40,445 nucleotides of DNA from an uncultured SAR116 cluster alpha proteobacterium (lineage in GTDB: Bacteria > Pseudomonadota > Alphaproteobacteria > Puniceispirillales > GCA-002684695), in assembly GCA_902539295.1 (NCBI GenBank), contig CACBIM010000016.1, positions 1 to 40,445 on the forward strand, written 5' to 3'. Positions 26,088 through 33,624 of this stretch are shown here, piece after piece; the first letter of the stretch is position 1, and each line of letters begins with the position of its first letter. The translations under genes were made by a program, and so were the position numbers. The notes under the pieces were generated by a model. The model searched no databases. It had not been told where the DNA came from and saw nothing but the letters and a program-made list of their open reading frames with translations.

Positions 26088-27641
26088 TCAAAAAAATTTA
26101 TTTTTACAAATTTCAATTAATTTAATAATTTCCTTGTCCCACGACATTGTATTTCTTAAAATAATGGTTTTTGGATACCAAAGACTATTAGTACTATTAT
26201 CAAACCATCTCCAATCACTCACTTCAGGGATTAGTGCGACAGTATCTTTTTTAAGTAAGCTTGATAAATGAAGTGTTGAATTATCTATTGAGATAACCAT
26301 ATCGCAAGCTAAAATTTTTTCAGCTAGTCCTTCAATATTATTTTTATTATCAGTGTTATCTTCAACAAAAAGACATTTATTAATTTTTTTAGAAACGCGT
26401 TCAATTTCCGTTTTAAAATCGCCATATTGAAGGTTAATAAAATTTGCATCTAAACTTTTAAAGAGTGGGGCAAATTGTTTCAATTTAATATTTCTCTTAG
26501 GCCCAAACTGTTTATTATTAGTATACCATGAAATGCCTATAGTAACTTTATTGTTATTATTTAATTTTAATTTTTTTCTCTTAATTTTATTATCGTTAAA
26601 ATTAAAATTAGTTGCTCTAGCAAAATCACTTTCTCTTTTTAGAAAATATTTACAAAGAGATCCAATAGGAAGATAAGATTCGTATTTTTTTTCTATTGCC
26701 TCATCAAACGTTGTTACAAATTCATGTTTTAAATCAGATAAACAAAATAAATTCTTAAGTCTTTCATCCAATAAAAGTCCTAATTTATACTTTTTTGTGT
26801 TTAAATTTTTTAAAAGTGATGAAAACATTAATTCATCACCTAAACCCTGCTCACCCACAATTAAAATTGAGTTAAAATTTAAATTTGGCTCCCATTTTGG
26901 AAGCATTCTAAGAAATTTTTTTCCTACTCTAAGCTTTCTTTCCCCAAGCTCAATACCTAATTCGTATCTATCCCAACCAACATCAAAACATTTTTCTTTT
27001 AAATTGATTATTCCAAGATTATATTTTGCTTTTTTAGATGGCAGCCTACTAAATATTTTCTTTGATTTGTGTAAAAAACCTAGTTGATATAAATTAGATG
27101 CTATATTTAATTCTACATCATGTCTCTTTTCGTTTATATTTGTAATTTTTTTGTATTCTAACAAAGATTTTTGAAAATCGCCTTTTAAAAAAAAGATTTT
27201 ACCAAATAGATCAATTACATTATATGAATTAGGTTCGATTTTCTTGGCTTTTTTAGCATACATCAATGAATTTTCAAATTCTTCATTTTTATAAAATATC
27301 TTTGATATTTCTATTATTGTCTTTACACAAAGAGGTCTAATTTTATGTGAATGGAGATAGTGTTTCATTGCGATTTTTGGTTTTTTTGCATCTCTAAATA
27401 AATTTGCTAAATTAAAATAATTATCAAATTCGTTTGGAAATAAATCACATAAGATTTCGAAGTATTTTATAGCTTGAGAAAATTTTTTCTGTTTAGCCAA
27501 TGAAACAGCAAGTAAATTACATAACCACGGATCAGTAAAACCTTTGCTTAAAAGGTAAGTGGCATCTTGTTCAACGTCGTAAAAATTACCAGATTTATAA
27601 GTATTTAAAATTTTATTTTTAAAATTTTGGCTTATAAGCAT
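26088..27641 (-). CDS. Second TPR-domain glycosyltransferase, in operon with fliD
   Basis: Protein of 517 residues with the same two-part plan as the gene at 22438: TPR-like helices up to about residue 210, then a GT-B-like domain with SILIVGEQGLGDELMFSSLL, VTIGISWYT, FINLQYGDFKTE and CDMVISIDNSTLHLSSLLKKDTVALIP. The two are clearly homologous but distant. The start follows the fliD stop by 2 bp on the - strand, so it is very probably transcribed from the sigma-54 fliD promoter. It may modify FliD or flagellin. Its region is markedly AT-rich and Lys/Asn-rich. Confidence 0.8.
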   Translation of the reverse strand: MLISQNFKNKILNTYKSGNFYDVEQDATYLLSKGFTDPWLCNLLAVSLAKQKKFSQAIKYFEILCDLFPNEFDNYFNLANLFRDAKKPKIAMKHYLHSHKIRPLCVKTIIEISKIFYKNEEFENSLMYAKKAKKIEPNSYNVIDLFGKIFFLKGDFQKSLLEYKKITNINEKRHDVELNIASNLYQLGFLHKSKKIFSRLPSKKAKYNLGIINLKEKCFDVGWDRYELGIELGERKLRVGKKFLRMLPKWEPNLNFNSILIVGEQGLGDELMFSSLLKNLNTKKYKLGLLLDERLKNLFCLSDLKHEFVTTFDEAIEKKYESYLPIGSLCKYFLKRESDFARATNFNFNDNKIKRKKLKLNNNNKVTIGISWYTNNKQFGPKRNIKLKQFAPLFKSLDANFINLQYGDFKTEIERVSKKINKCLFVEDNTDNKNNIEGLAEKILACDMVISIDNSTLHLSSLLKKDTVALIPEVSDWRWFDNSTNSLWYPKTIILRNTMSWDKEIIKLIEICKNKFF

Positions 27642-27643
27642 TT

Positions 27644-29866
27644 TTAGTCACTATTCTGAGCTTTCATAAAGTTATCTAGGTATTCACCAGTAGATTTAAA
27701 GCTGTTTACAACAGATTCCATTGCCCCGTATTGTTCTTTGTATCTGTCACGCAACTTTTCAATATCTTGATCCAATTCAATCAAGTCTTCATTGTATTCA
27801 TTCAATTCTTGGTTAAGTGTGTTTGTTCTTGTAGACAATGATCCTGAGCTCGAAAGTATCGAGTTGAGATATTTAGTAATAGTTGAAACATAACTATTAC
27901 CTATTGATATATATGCATCAGAACCTGGAGTAACGACACCAAGACTAAGTCCAAAAGCATCACCAGATAGAGTTCTAAATCCTGATGGTGTTTGCTCGAT
28001 TGAAGATCCTGCAAGTGTAGCACCATTAGCATCTCCAGTTCCAGCTACAACTGTACCTCCCTCAATTCCAAGAAAATTATTCAATCCGCTGTCAATTGAA
28101 TTTATAACAATATTACTTTCTGAACCATATTTATTAGATGTAATTACATACTTTCCATTTAAGTAAGACACTGTTACACCCTCACCTTTAACAGCCAGAA
28201 TATTATCTGCGTTTATTGCAGCTTCAAGGGCGTTTGCTAAAGATGAAGTTGTGGAAAATGGACCGCCGGTGACGTTTATTGTATTTGATGTTACTCCATT
28301 TAAGGTTATTGAAAGACTTTGACTGCCATTTGATGGTGTATAGTTTGAAGCTGTAATATCAGTAGATGGAGAGCTACCAGTGAGTTTTGCTTGAGTTCCA
28401 ATATCAAAAAAGTAATATCCAGGTTTATAATTTGAGCCTGTTAAAAATGGTGATATAAAAGATGAAGTGCTATGTAGTCTATCTGAAAAAAGTGCAGTTA
28501 AAGCTTGAGGATCTTCTTTAAATGCCATGTCAAACATTCTTTCATTAAGTTTAAGCCCACCACTTTTAGTGGTTGAAACTCCTAAGTTAGCCAAGTAAAT
28601 AGGTTTTTCCCCATAACCATAAATTGGTTCAGTAGTTAATTTTCCTAACCTATCAGAGATTGCACGAATTGTTGAATCACCTGCAAGAGCTCCTTTTTTT
28701 CCACCATTCAAACCTCTCTCTGTAAGTTCACTCAGTTGACTTGCAAGATTATTAACTTCTTCTACTAAACTCTCTAAAGCTGAGAGCACTTTATCTTTTG
28801 AAGTGGAAACTGATACAATAGCAGGAGAGGAAGTAGTATTGACTAAAGATAGAGTTGCTCCATCTATAACATCAACAATTTCATTATTGCTTCTTGAAAT
28901 TGAAACACCATCAACTGTAAATGAAGCATTTTGCGCATTTGCTGTCTCTGTGTTTGTTCTTAAAAAAGTATCATTTGAACTTCCATTACCTCCACCATAT
29001 GTAATTGTATTTCCATTGCTATCATTTAAAGTAAATGACGTAGTAGATGGGACAGATGCAATTTTATACGATGTGAGAGAAGAAAGTCCATTTAAAGCTG
29101 TGCCACCAGCTATGTACTGAACAGTATCACCAACTTTTAAACCATGTGCAGATGTTGAATTTATTACGGCTCCTGATGAACTTGATATGGCTGAAGTATT
29201 TGATGTATATGTAGTATGTTCTATAGATTTCAAACCCGAGTTTGAACCTTCAGTTATATCTATTTTAAATGAATTTGATAAACCAGTATTTGATCTTAGA
29301 ACTAAAGCATAATCTGAAGTATCTTTTTTCACAATAGATGCAGTTACTCCAAGATTACCAAGATTTATTTTATCCTTAATATCAGTTAACGAATAAGCCG
29401 AATTAGAAATACTCACTGTTTTTTCAGAATAAGACGTATCAGCTGTAAATACTCCATTGGACCAAGTACCCTTTTGAAAAACAATATCACCATCACCAAC
29501 AAGAGCACTACTTGAAGAAAAGCCATCAAAAACAAGGGTCTGTGACGATGCGAGTTGAGAAACATTTATTGAGCTTGTAATCTCTTTAACAGAAGCAGGA
29601 TCTGTAACAGTTAATGCAACAGAAGTACTTGTACTGGAACCCTCAAAAACATTTGTTCCTTCCATAGCATCAATTATTTTTGTTGATTCTGATATAGATT
29701 TTTTCAATTCAGCTATTGCGGAAATAGAAATTTCATTTTTTTCTATTTTGTCATTTATTTTTTTCTCTTTTGGAGCTCTTTCTGCTGTAATAAGGTTTTT
29801 AATTAATTCAGTTGTATTTAATCCACTTCCAACATTCAATGCACTAAAGACATCAGTTTCAGACAT
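27644..29866 (-). CDS. fliD: Flagellar filament cap protein FliD (HAP2)
   Basis: Cap protein that folds flagellin at the filament tip, 740 residues (family about 450-700). N-terminus SALNVGSGLNTTELIKNLITAERAPKEKKINDKIEKNEISISAIAELKKSI is the FliD N domain; the C-terminal coiled part (STRTNTLNQELNEYNEDLIELDQDIEKLRDRYKEQYGAMESVVNSFKSTGEYLDNFM) is canonical. At about residues 238-303 it carries one HGLKVGDTVQY..TYGGGNGSSNDTF module, the same unit as in FlgK and flagellin 4. It is transcribed on - from a sigma-54 promoter and followed by a TPR glycosyltransferase. Confidence 0.95.
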   Translation of the reverse strand: MSETDVFSALNVGSGLNTTELIKNLITAERAPKEKKINDKIEKNEISISAIAELKKSISESTKIIDAMEGTNVFEGSSTSTSVALTVTDPASVKEITSSINVSQLASSQTLVFDGFSSSSALVGDGDIVFQKGTWSNGVFTADTSYSEKTVSISNSAYSLTDIKDKINLGNLGVTASIVKKDTSDYALVLRSNTGLSNSFKIDITEGSNSGLKSIEHTTYTSNTSAISSSSGAVINSTSAHGLKVGDTVQYIAGGTALNGLSSLTSYKIASVPSTTSFTLNDSNGNTITYGGGNGSSNDTFLRTNTETANAQNASFTVDGVSISRSNNEIVDVIDGATLSLVNTTSSPAIVSVSTSKDKVLSALESLVEEVNNLASQLSELTERGLNGGKKGALAGDSTIRAISDRLGKLTTEPIYGYGEKPIYLANLGVSTTKSGGLKLNERMFDMAFKEDPQALTALFSDRLHSTSSFISPFLTGSNYKPGYYFFDIGTQAKLTGSSPSTDITASNYTPSNGSQSLSITLNGVTSNTINVTGGPFSTTSSLANALEAAINADNILAVKGEGVTVSYLNGKYVITSNKYGSESNIVINSIDSGLNNFLGIEGGTVVAGTGDANGATLAGSSIEQTPSGFRTLSGDAFGLSLGVVTPGSDAYISIGNSYVSTITKYLNSILSSSGSLSTRTNTLNQELNEYNEDLIELDQDIEKLRDRYKEQYGAMESVVNSFKSTGEYLDNFMKAQNSD

Positions 29867-29907
29867 GTTATTTACTCGTGAAAATTGTTAAAATTAAAAA
29901 AATAATT

Positions 29908-29923
29908 TGCAAAAAAAATGCCA
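29908..29923 (-). promoter_or_regulatory. Sigma-54 promoter of fliD
   Basis: Read on the - strand: TGGCAT-N5-TTGCA with correct spacing, predicted start near 29897 and a leader of about 30 nt to ATG 29866. Back to back with the + strand sigma-54 promoter at 29948. Confidence 0.82.
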
Positions 29924-29947
29924 AACAACGATTAGATTTATTTGTTA

Positions 29948-29963
29948 AGGCATAAATATTGCA
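29948..29963 (+). promoter_or_regulatory. Sigma-54 promoter of the methyltransferase-like gene
   Basis: AGGCAT-N5-TTGCA, correct GG-to-GC spacing; the first T of the -24 box is A. The predicted start is about 29974, immediately before the ribosome site AAAGGAG (29975-29981). Because of this, the ATG at 29990 is the start rather than the TTG at 29942, which would lie upstream of the transcript. Confidence 0.75.
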
Positions 29964-29989
29964 AAATCCAAATTAAAGGAGTTAACAAT

Positions 29990-30625
29990 ATGTTTAATTT
30001 ATCACCTCAGTATGATTTACTTTTAGATCACTACAGTTTAATGGCAGAAAATGGATACCAAAGAACAGATGGTCAATTTGTGAAAAATGTATATTCAGAT
30101 GCCGAACCTCTAAAATTTTCTCAAAGCATAAAAAAAATAGTTAAGTATTTTAAAGCTGAGACTGCATTAGACTATGGTTCTGGGGGAAGCAATTTAAACA
30201 CAATCGAGTTACAGAAAGATATAAAATTTATAGACTTCATCGGATTAAAAAAAATTTACCCTTATGAGCCCGCTAGAAAAAAAGGCAAACCTAAAAAATG
30301 TGATTTGGTGTTATGTTTTGATGTTCTTGAACATATCTTTATTAATGATGTTCCGTGGGTTTTAAAAGAATTATTTGCAAATGCAAAACAATGTGTAATC
30401 ATAAATGTTGCTTGCTATAAAGCTGCAGCACTTTTACCTAATGGAGAAAATGCACACATAACAGTAAGACCTCCCCTTTGGTGGTTGGGACAAATTGAGT
30501 GTATAAGCACATTATATCCTGAAATATACTGGGCGCTTTTTACTTCTCAAAGCCATCAAAATTTTGATTTTCTTGGAGTGCACAGGATGAAAGACAAAAT
30601 AGATAGCAAAAAGTTCGTCCAGTAA
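29990..30625 (+). CDS. SAM-dependent methyltransferase-like protein
   Basis: Protein of 211 residues. It shows the class I methyltransferase pattern: motif I ALDYGSGGSNL (about residues 59-69) and CDLVLCFDVLEHI, the D-V-L-E-H motif typical of Methyltransf_11/23 enzymes. The C-terminal half (ITVRPPLWWLGQIECIS..) is compatible with that fold. The substrate is not visible. The sigma-54 promoter and position between fliD and a TPR/SGNH gene suggest modification of a flagellar sugar or protein; this is inference. Confidence 0.75.
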   Translation: MFNLSPQYDLLLDHYSLMAENGYQRTDGQFVKNVYSDAEPLKFSQSIKKIVKYFKAETALDYGSGGSNLNTIELQKDIKFIDFIGLKKIYPYEPARKKGKPKKCDLVLCFDVLEHIFINDVPWVLKELFANAKQCVIINVACYKAAALLPNGENAHITVRPPLWWLGQIECISTLYPEIYWALFTSQSHQNFDFLGVHRMKDKIDSKKFVQ

Positions 30626-30680
30626 AAAAAAAATATTAAAAATTCTTAAAATTTTTCTACAATTCTCCGTTATTAAAATT

Positions 30681-30731
30681 AGAGACTATTTCGCTGACCT
30701 CTTAGTCCCTCCATTTATTAATGGAGGGACT
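30681..30731. promoter_or_regulatory. Inverted GGTCAGCG hairpin overlapping a terminator-like hairpin
   Basis: Two overlapping inverted repeats share the segment AGTCCCT. The first is 30681-30688 with 30703-30710, loop containing CGCTGACC (30692-30699). The second is AGTCCCTCCAT (30704-30714) with ATGGAGGGACT (30721-30731), followed by TTCACTT. On + the second is a plausible terminator for the methyltransferase-like gene, and the first presents the antisense of the small-RNA loop (17 nt complementary to AGAGGTCAGCGAAATAG). On - the loop has the same sense as in the flagellin leaders, and the stem has G-U where + would have an A-C mismatch, favouring - as the folded strand; no - promoter is evident. 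Confidence 0.6.
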
Positions 30732-30755
30732 TTCACTTGATATTGAAATATAATT

Positions 30756-30771
30756 AGGCATAAATTTTGCA
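30756..30771 (+). promoter_or_regulatory. Sigma-54 promoter of the TPR/SGNH-like gene
   Basis: AGGCAT-N5-TTGCA, the same variant as at 29948. Predicted start about 30782; the leader is about 23 nt and lacks a clear Shine-Dalgarno sequence before ATG 30805. Confidence 0.75.
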
Positions 30772-30804
30772 CATATCTATTAGTAAAACCTAGATGTGTA
30801 AAAA

Positions 30805-32424
30805 ATGTTAATAGATAGAAAACTATCAACAGCTGAAAAACTCAGAAAAATCGGAAATTTTGAACAAGCAATTATTATTTATGAAGAAATTCTTTCTAAA
30901 TTTCCATTAAATAGACGCGCTCAATTAGGCAAATTGTCTTGTATAAAATATGCACCTCAAAAGGAAGTTGATTTTGTTATAAGCTTATTTGATAAAAAAT
31001 TATATAATGAAGCTGAGAGCGAAATACAGAATTTGATAGTTAAATATAAAAATGATGAGAATTTATATAATATATATGGTGCTATCTTATCTAGGCTACA
31101 AATATTTGACCAGGCAAAAGAGAATTATCAAAAAGCATTAATATTGAACCCTAGATTCCCTGAAGCTCTAAATAATCTAGCGGAATTAAAGAACCAAACT
31201 AAAGAATTTAATGAAGCAAAGCAATTATGCGAAGAGGCTATAAAACTTAATAAGAATTATGCAGAAGCTTATAACAATTTAGGTAATTCTTTTGTAAATT
31301 TAGGATTTTATAAGGAAGCAAATACCTTTTATGAAAAATCTTTAATCCTTAATAATCCTAACAGATATGGCGTTTTAAATAATTTAGGATTAGTGAATGC
31401 TTTTCTAAATAATTTTAAAGTCTCTAATAAATATTTAATTCAGGCAACTAATTTGATTCCAAAAGAAATTGAAGCAGTTAATACATTAGCATCAACAGTA
31501 ATTTATCAAGATAAAGCAGATTATAGTTATATTTCTGAACATTTAATAAAAAATTTAGATTTTTATAGCACAAAAAGTAAAATCTTCATTTTAACTTACT
31601 TAAGCATCCTCTTTTATATTGAAGGTGAAATAGAGAAATCAAAAAATTATAATAAGGATCTAATAAATACACTAAATGAATTCTTAGAAAACAGAAGAAT
31701 TTTTGAACCTAAGGATTTAAATTTTGTAAAGGCTTACAGTTCTTTTTTACATTCTTTAAATAAAATGGCTACACAAGAAAGCTTAACTAATAATTTATCA
31801 AATAAAAATATAATTTATCATTTAGGTGAGAGCCATTGTCTATCCTTTGCCCATAGAAACATTCAAATCAATGATCAAAAATATATAATCAAACCTTTAA
31901 TAACTATTGGAATGAAAGCTTGGCATCTCACTGACAAAAAACATAATAAGCAAAAACCTTTTTTCATTTCGCAATTAAAAAAGGTTCCTTATAATTCTAA
32001 GGTATTTATATCTATTGGTGAAATAGATACCAGAACTAGTGAAGGTATTATTACATTTAATCAGAAATCAAAAAAAGATTTAAATGAAATAATCAAAGAA
32101 ACTGTATATGGTTATGTGAGTTTTATTGAAAAATTTTTAGAGAGTAAACAAATAGAAAAGTTCTATTTTAGTATTCATGCCCCTTATCAAATACGAGAAA
32201 ATAAAGATTATAACTCTGAACTTGAACTGAAAAGAATAGAAATTATCAAGACTTTCAATAATTATTTAGAAAAATATACTAAAGAGTTTAATTCTAAATT
32301 CATAGACACTTTTAGCTTTACATGTGATGGTAAAGGTGAATCTAATAAGAAGTATATGATTGATCCAACACATCTTTCACCAGAAGCTCTGCCAATCATT
32401 GAAAAAAAGATTAATAATCTTTAG
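30805..32424 (+). CDS. TPR protein with C-terminal SGNH/GDSL-like domain
   Basis: Protein of 539 residues. TPR units occupy about residues 10-240 (e.g. ..YGAILSRLQIFDQAKENYQKALILNPRFPEALNNLAEL..). The C-terminal part has marks of an SGNH-type esterase or acyl-transfer domain: IIYHLGESHCLSF (candidate nucleophile Ser about residue 343), a central SIGEIDTR, and DPTHLSPEALP (D..H pair, about 517-520). GES replaces the usual GDS. It shares the TPR-plus-enzyme plan with the other modification genes and has a sigma-54 promoter, so it may acylate or deacylate flagellin glycans. Family assignment rests on short motifs. Confidence 0.65.
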   Translation: MLIDRKLSTAEKLRKIGNFEQAIIIYEEILSKFPLNRRAQLGKLSCIKYAPQKEVDFVISLFDKKLYNEAESEIQNLIVKYKNDENLYNIYGAILSRLQIFDQAKENYQKALILNPRFPEALNNLAELKNQTKEFNEAKQLCEEAIKLNKNYAEAYNNLGNSFVNLGFYKEANTFYEKSLILNNPNRYGVLNNLGLVNAFLNNFKVSNKYLIQATNLIPKEIEAVNTLASTVIYQDKADYSYISEHLIKNLDFYSTKSKIFILTYLSILFYIEGEIEKSKNYNKDLINTLNEFLENRRIFEPKDLNFVKAYSSFLHSLNKMATQESLTNNLSNKNIIYHLGESHCLSFAHRNIQINDQKYIIKPLITIGMKAWHLTDKKHNKQKPFFISQLKKVPYNSKVFISIGEIDTRTSEGIITFNQKSKKDLNEIIKETVYGYVSFIEKFLESKQIEKFYFSIHAPYQIRENKDYNSELELKRIEIIKTFNNYLEKYTKEFNSKFIDTFSFTCDGKGESNKKYMIDPTHLSPEALPIIEKKINNL

Positions 32425-32433
32425 TTTATTATT

Positions 32434-32449
32434 TGGCATATATATTGCT
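32434..32449 (+). promoter_or_regulatory. Sigma-54 promoter of small RNA copy 1
   Basis: TGGCAT-N5-TTGCT. Counting 12 nt from the -12 C places +1 on G32460, which is the first base of the 5' hairpin. Confidence 0.85.
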
Positions 32450-32459
32450 CATTATAAAT

Positions 32460-32535
32460 GTTCCTAGAGGTCAGCGAAATAGCTAGGAACAATCTCCGAT
32501 GGCGGTCTTGTCTGAATTGGCAAGGCCGCTTTTTA
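32460..32535 (+). ncRNA. Flagellar small RNA, copy 1
   Basis: About 75 nt, no open frame. It begins with a perfect 8-bp hairpin GTTCCTAG/CTAGGAAC (32460-32467 and 32483-32490) whose loop holds GGTCAGCG (32469-32476). A short linker AATCTCCGATG follows, then a terminator: 9-bp stem GCGGTCTTG/CAAGGCCGC (32502-32510 and 32521-32529, one G-U), 10-nt loop and five T. Promoter, start and terminator fit one compact transcript. The loop octamer is shared with two flagellin leaders; the linker AUCUCC can pair with GGAGAU of the flagellin 3 ribosome site. Function unknown; decoy or antisense regulator of flagellin expression is the working idea. No known family recognised. Confidence 0.78.
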
Positions 32536-32671
32536 GTAAAATATTTCATTAGGTTAATTCTATAATACAGTTATTAATTTAGAGTAATTATAAATATAAG
32601 CTTAAAAATCTAATTAATATACCTAAGCAAATACAGGATTTTTAAATGCTATTTATTTAGGTTTTAAATTC

Positions 32672-32687
32672 TGGCACGCCTTTTGCA
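32672..32687 (+). promoter_or_regulatory. Sigma-54 promoter of small RNA copy 2
   Basis: TGGCAC-N5-TTGCA, the strongest -24 element of the pair. Predicted start 32698-32699, again at the first base of the hairpin. Its sequence differs from the copy 1 promoter apart from the consensus positions. Confidence 0.87.
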
Positions 32688-32698
32688 CAATACAAGTA

Positions 32699-32775
32699 GT
32701 TCCTAGAGGTCAGCGAAATAGCTAGGAACAATCTCCGATGGCGGTCTTGTCTGAATTGGCAAGGCCGCTAACATT
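32699..32775 (+). ncRNA. Flagellar small RNA, copy 2
   Basis: The 71 bp from 32699 to 32769 are identical to 32460-32530, while flanks and promoters differ, so only the transcribed part is conserved. Same 5' hairpin with GGTCAGCG in the loop (32708-32715) and same terminator stem (32741-32749 with 32760-32768). The terminator is followed by TAACATTTT, a weaker tail than in copy 1, so some read-through antisense to the end of the - strand gene at 32788 is possible. Confidence 0.75.
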
Positions 32776-32787
32776 TTAAAAGCATCG

Positions 32788-33168
32788 TTAGGCTAAAACA
32801 CTAACCTTCTTTGTAAACCTCGGCTCTTCAATAGCAGCATTTGAAATATTAAAATATTTAGTTTGAGCCGCATTATGTGTATACATAGGAGAAGATAATG
32901 ATTTTGCCATCAAAAATGTTTCAGATGTAATTGTAGAAGGTGCATTATTTTGACTATAGATTCTTTTAGTATCATAACGTTGCATATCCAGATTAACCTT
33001 TGAAACAGCACTTGGGTTAAAAACACCAATTTTGGTTTGCCTTTCAGTTGGCATTAAATTTGCACCTAAACCTAAAAGCTGGGTGTTAGTTTGAGAATAA
33101 TTACTCTTAATATTAACATTTCTGCTAATATTTGAGTTAGAAATATTGTTATAGATGTGATTATCCAT
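32788..33168 (-). CDS. Unrecognised 126-residue Asn/Ser-rich protein
   Basis: I do not recognise it. The protein is rich in Asn, Ser and Thr with no Cys, no membrane segment and no signal peptide, a composition like secreted axial flagellar proteins, but no D0-type helix is visible. It reads MDNHIYNNISNSNISRNVNIKS.. and ends EEPRFTKKVSVLA. It stands opposite to its neighbours, converging on small RNA copy 2 (gap about 13 bp). The ribosome site is weak. In gammaproteobacterial clusters flaG lies near fliD-fliS, but I see no FlaG signature. Confidence 0.5.
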   Translation of the reverse strand: MDNHIYNNISNSNISRNVNIKSNYSQTNTQLLGLGANLMPTERQTKIGVFNPSAVSKVNLDMQRYDTKRIYSQNNAPSTITSETFLMAKSLSSPMYTHNAAQTKYFNISNAAIEEPRFTKKVSVLA

Positions 33169-33228
33169 AATCTTATTTTTAGCTTAAATCAATAATAATA
33201 TCAAGTTTAACCACGAGGTAAAATTATT

Positions 33229-33624
33229 ATGCCATACAATGCAGCTTCTCAAGCTTATAAACAAGCTGAAAATATAGGTTTAGCTGAAGTCACTAACCCT
33301 CATGAAATTGTTCAAACTTTGTTTAATGAACTTATAAAATCAATGAGCTTATTTGAGAAATCTTTTGATGATAAAAAATCTTCAGAAATACGATCATCAA
33401 GTTTTGCAAGATCTCTTACAATCATATATTCATTACAATCAAGTTTAGATTTTGAAAAAGGTGGGGATATTTCAAATAATCTATTTAGAATTTACGAGTA
33501 TTCAAGGCAACAACTAATTAACGATTTAAAAAATGGCAAACCAGATGGTGTTTCAAATGCAATTCATATAATTAAGGAAATTGCAGATGCGTGGAATCAG
33601 ATAGCAGATGAGGTAAAAAAATGA
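33229..33624 (+). CDS. fliS: Flagellin export chaperone FliS
   Basis: Cytoplasmic chaperone that binds the flagellin C-terminus and prevents early polymerisation; 131 residues, usual size. N-terminus [35 protein letters not shown] is the typical FliS opening (Y..Y..n.v.taspheli.mLydgal), and the C-terminal [44 protein letters not shown] fits helix 4-5. Ribosome site CGAGGT. The stop overlaps the next start by 4 bp. Confidence 0.9.
   Translation: MPYNAASQAYKQAENIGLAEVTNPHEIVQTLFNELIKSMSLFEKSFDDKKSSEIRSSSFARSLTIIYSLQSSLDFEKGGDISNNLFRIYEYSRQQLINDLKNGKPDGVSNAIHIIKEIADAWNQIADEVKK

Larger units (their letters stand above)
32460..32769 (+). repeat. Direct repeat pair of 71 bp
   Basis: Two identical 71-bp units, 239 bp apart start to start, that coincide with the small-RNA transcripts. 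The intervening 168 bp is AT-rich non-coding DNA with only the second promoter in it. Full identity implies a recent duplication or ongoing gene conversion. Confidence 0.93.

Noticed and set aside
29942-29989. TTG start for the methyltransferase-like gene
   Set aside because: It overlaps the sigma-54 promoter and lies upstream of the predicted transcript start; ATG 29990 follows AAAGGAG.
32460-32775. The two 71-bp repeats as a CRISPR array or insertion-sequence ends
   Set aside because: Only two units with a 168-bp gap, same orientation, each with its own sigma-54 promoter and terminator; no cas or transposase gene nearby.
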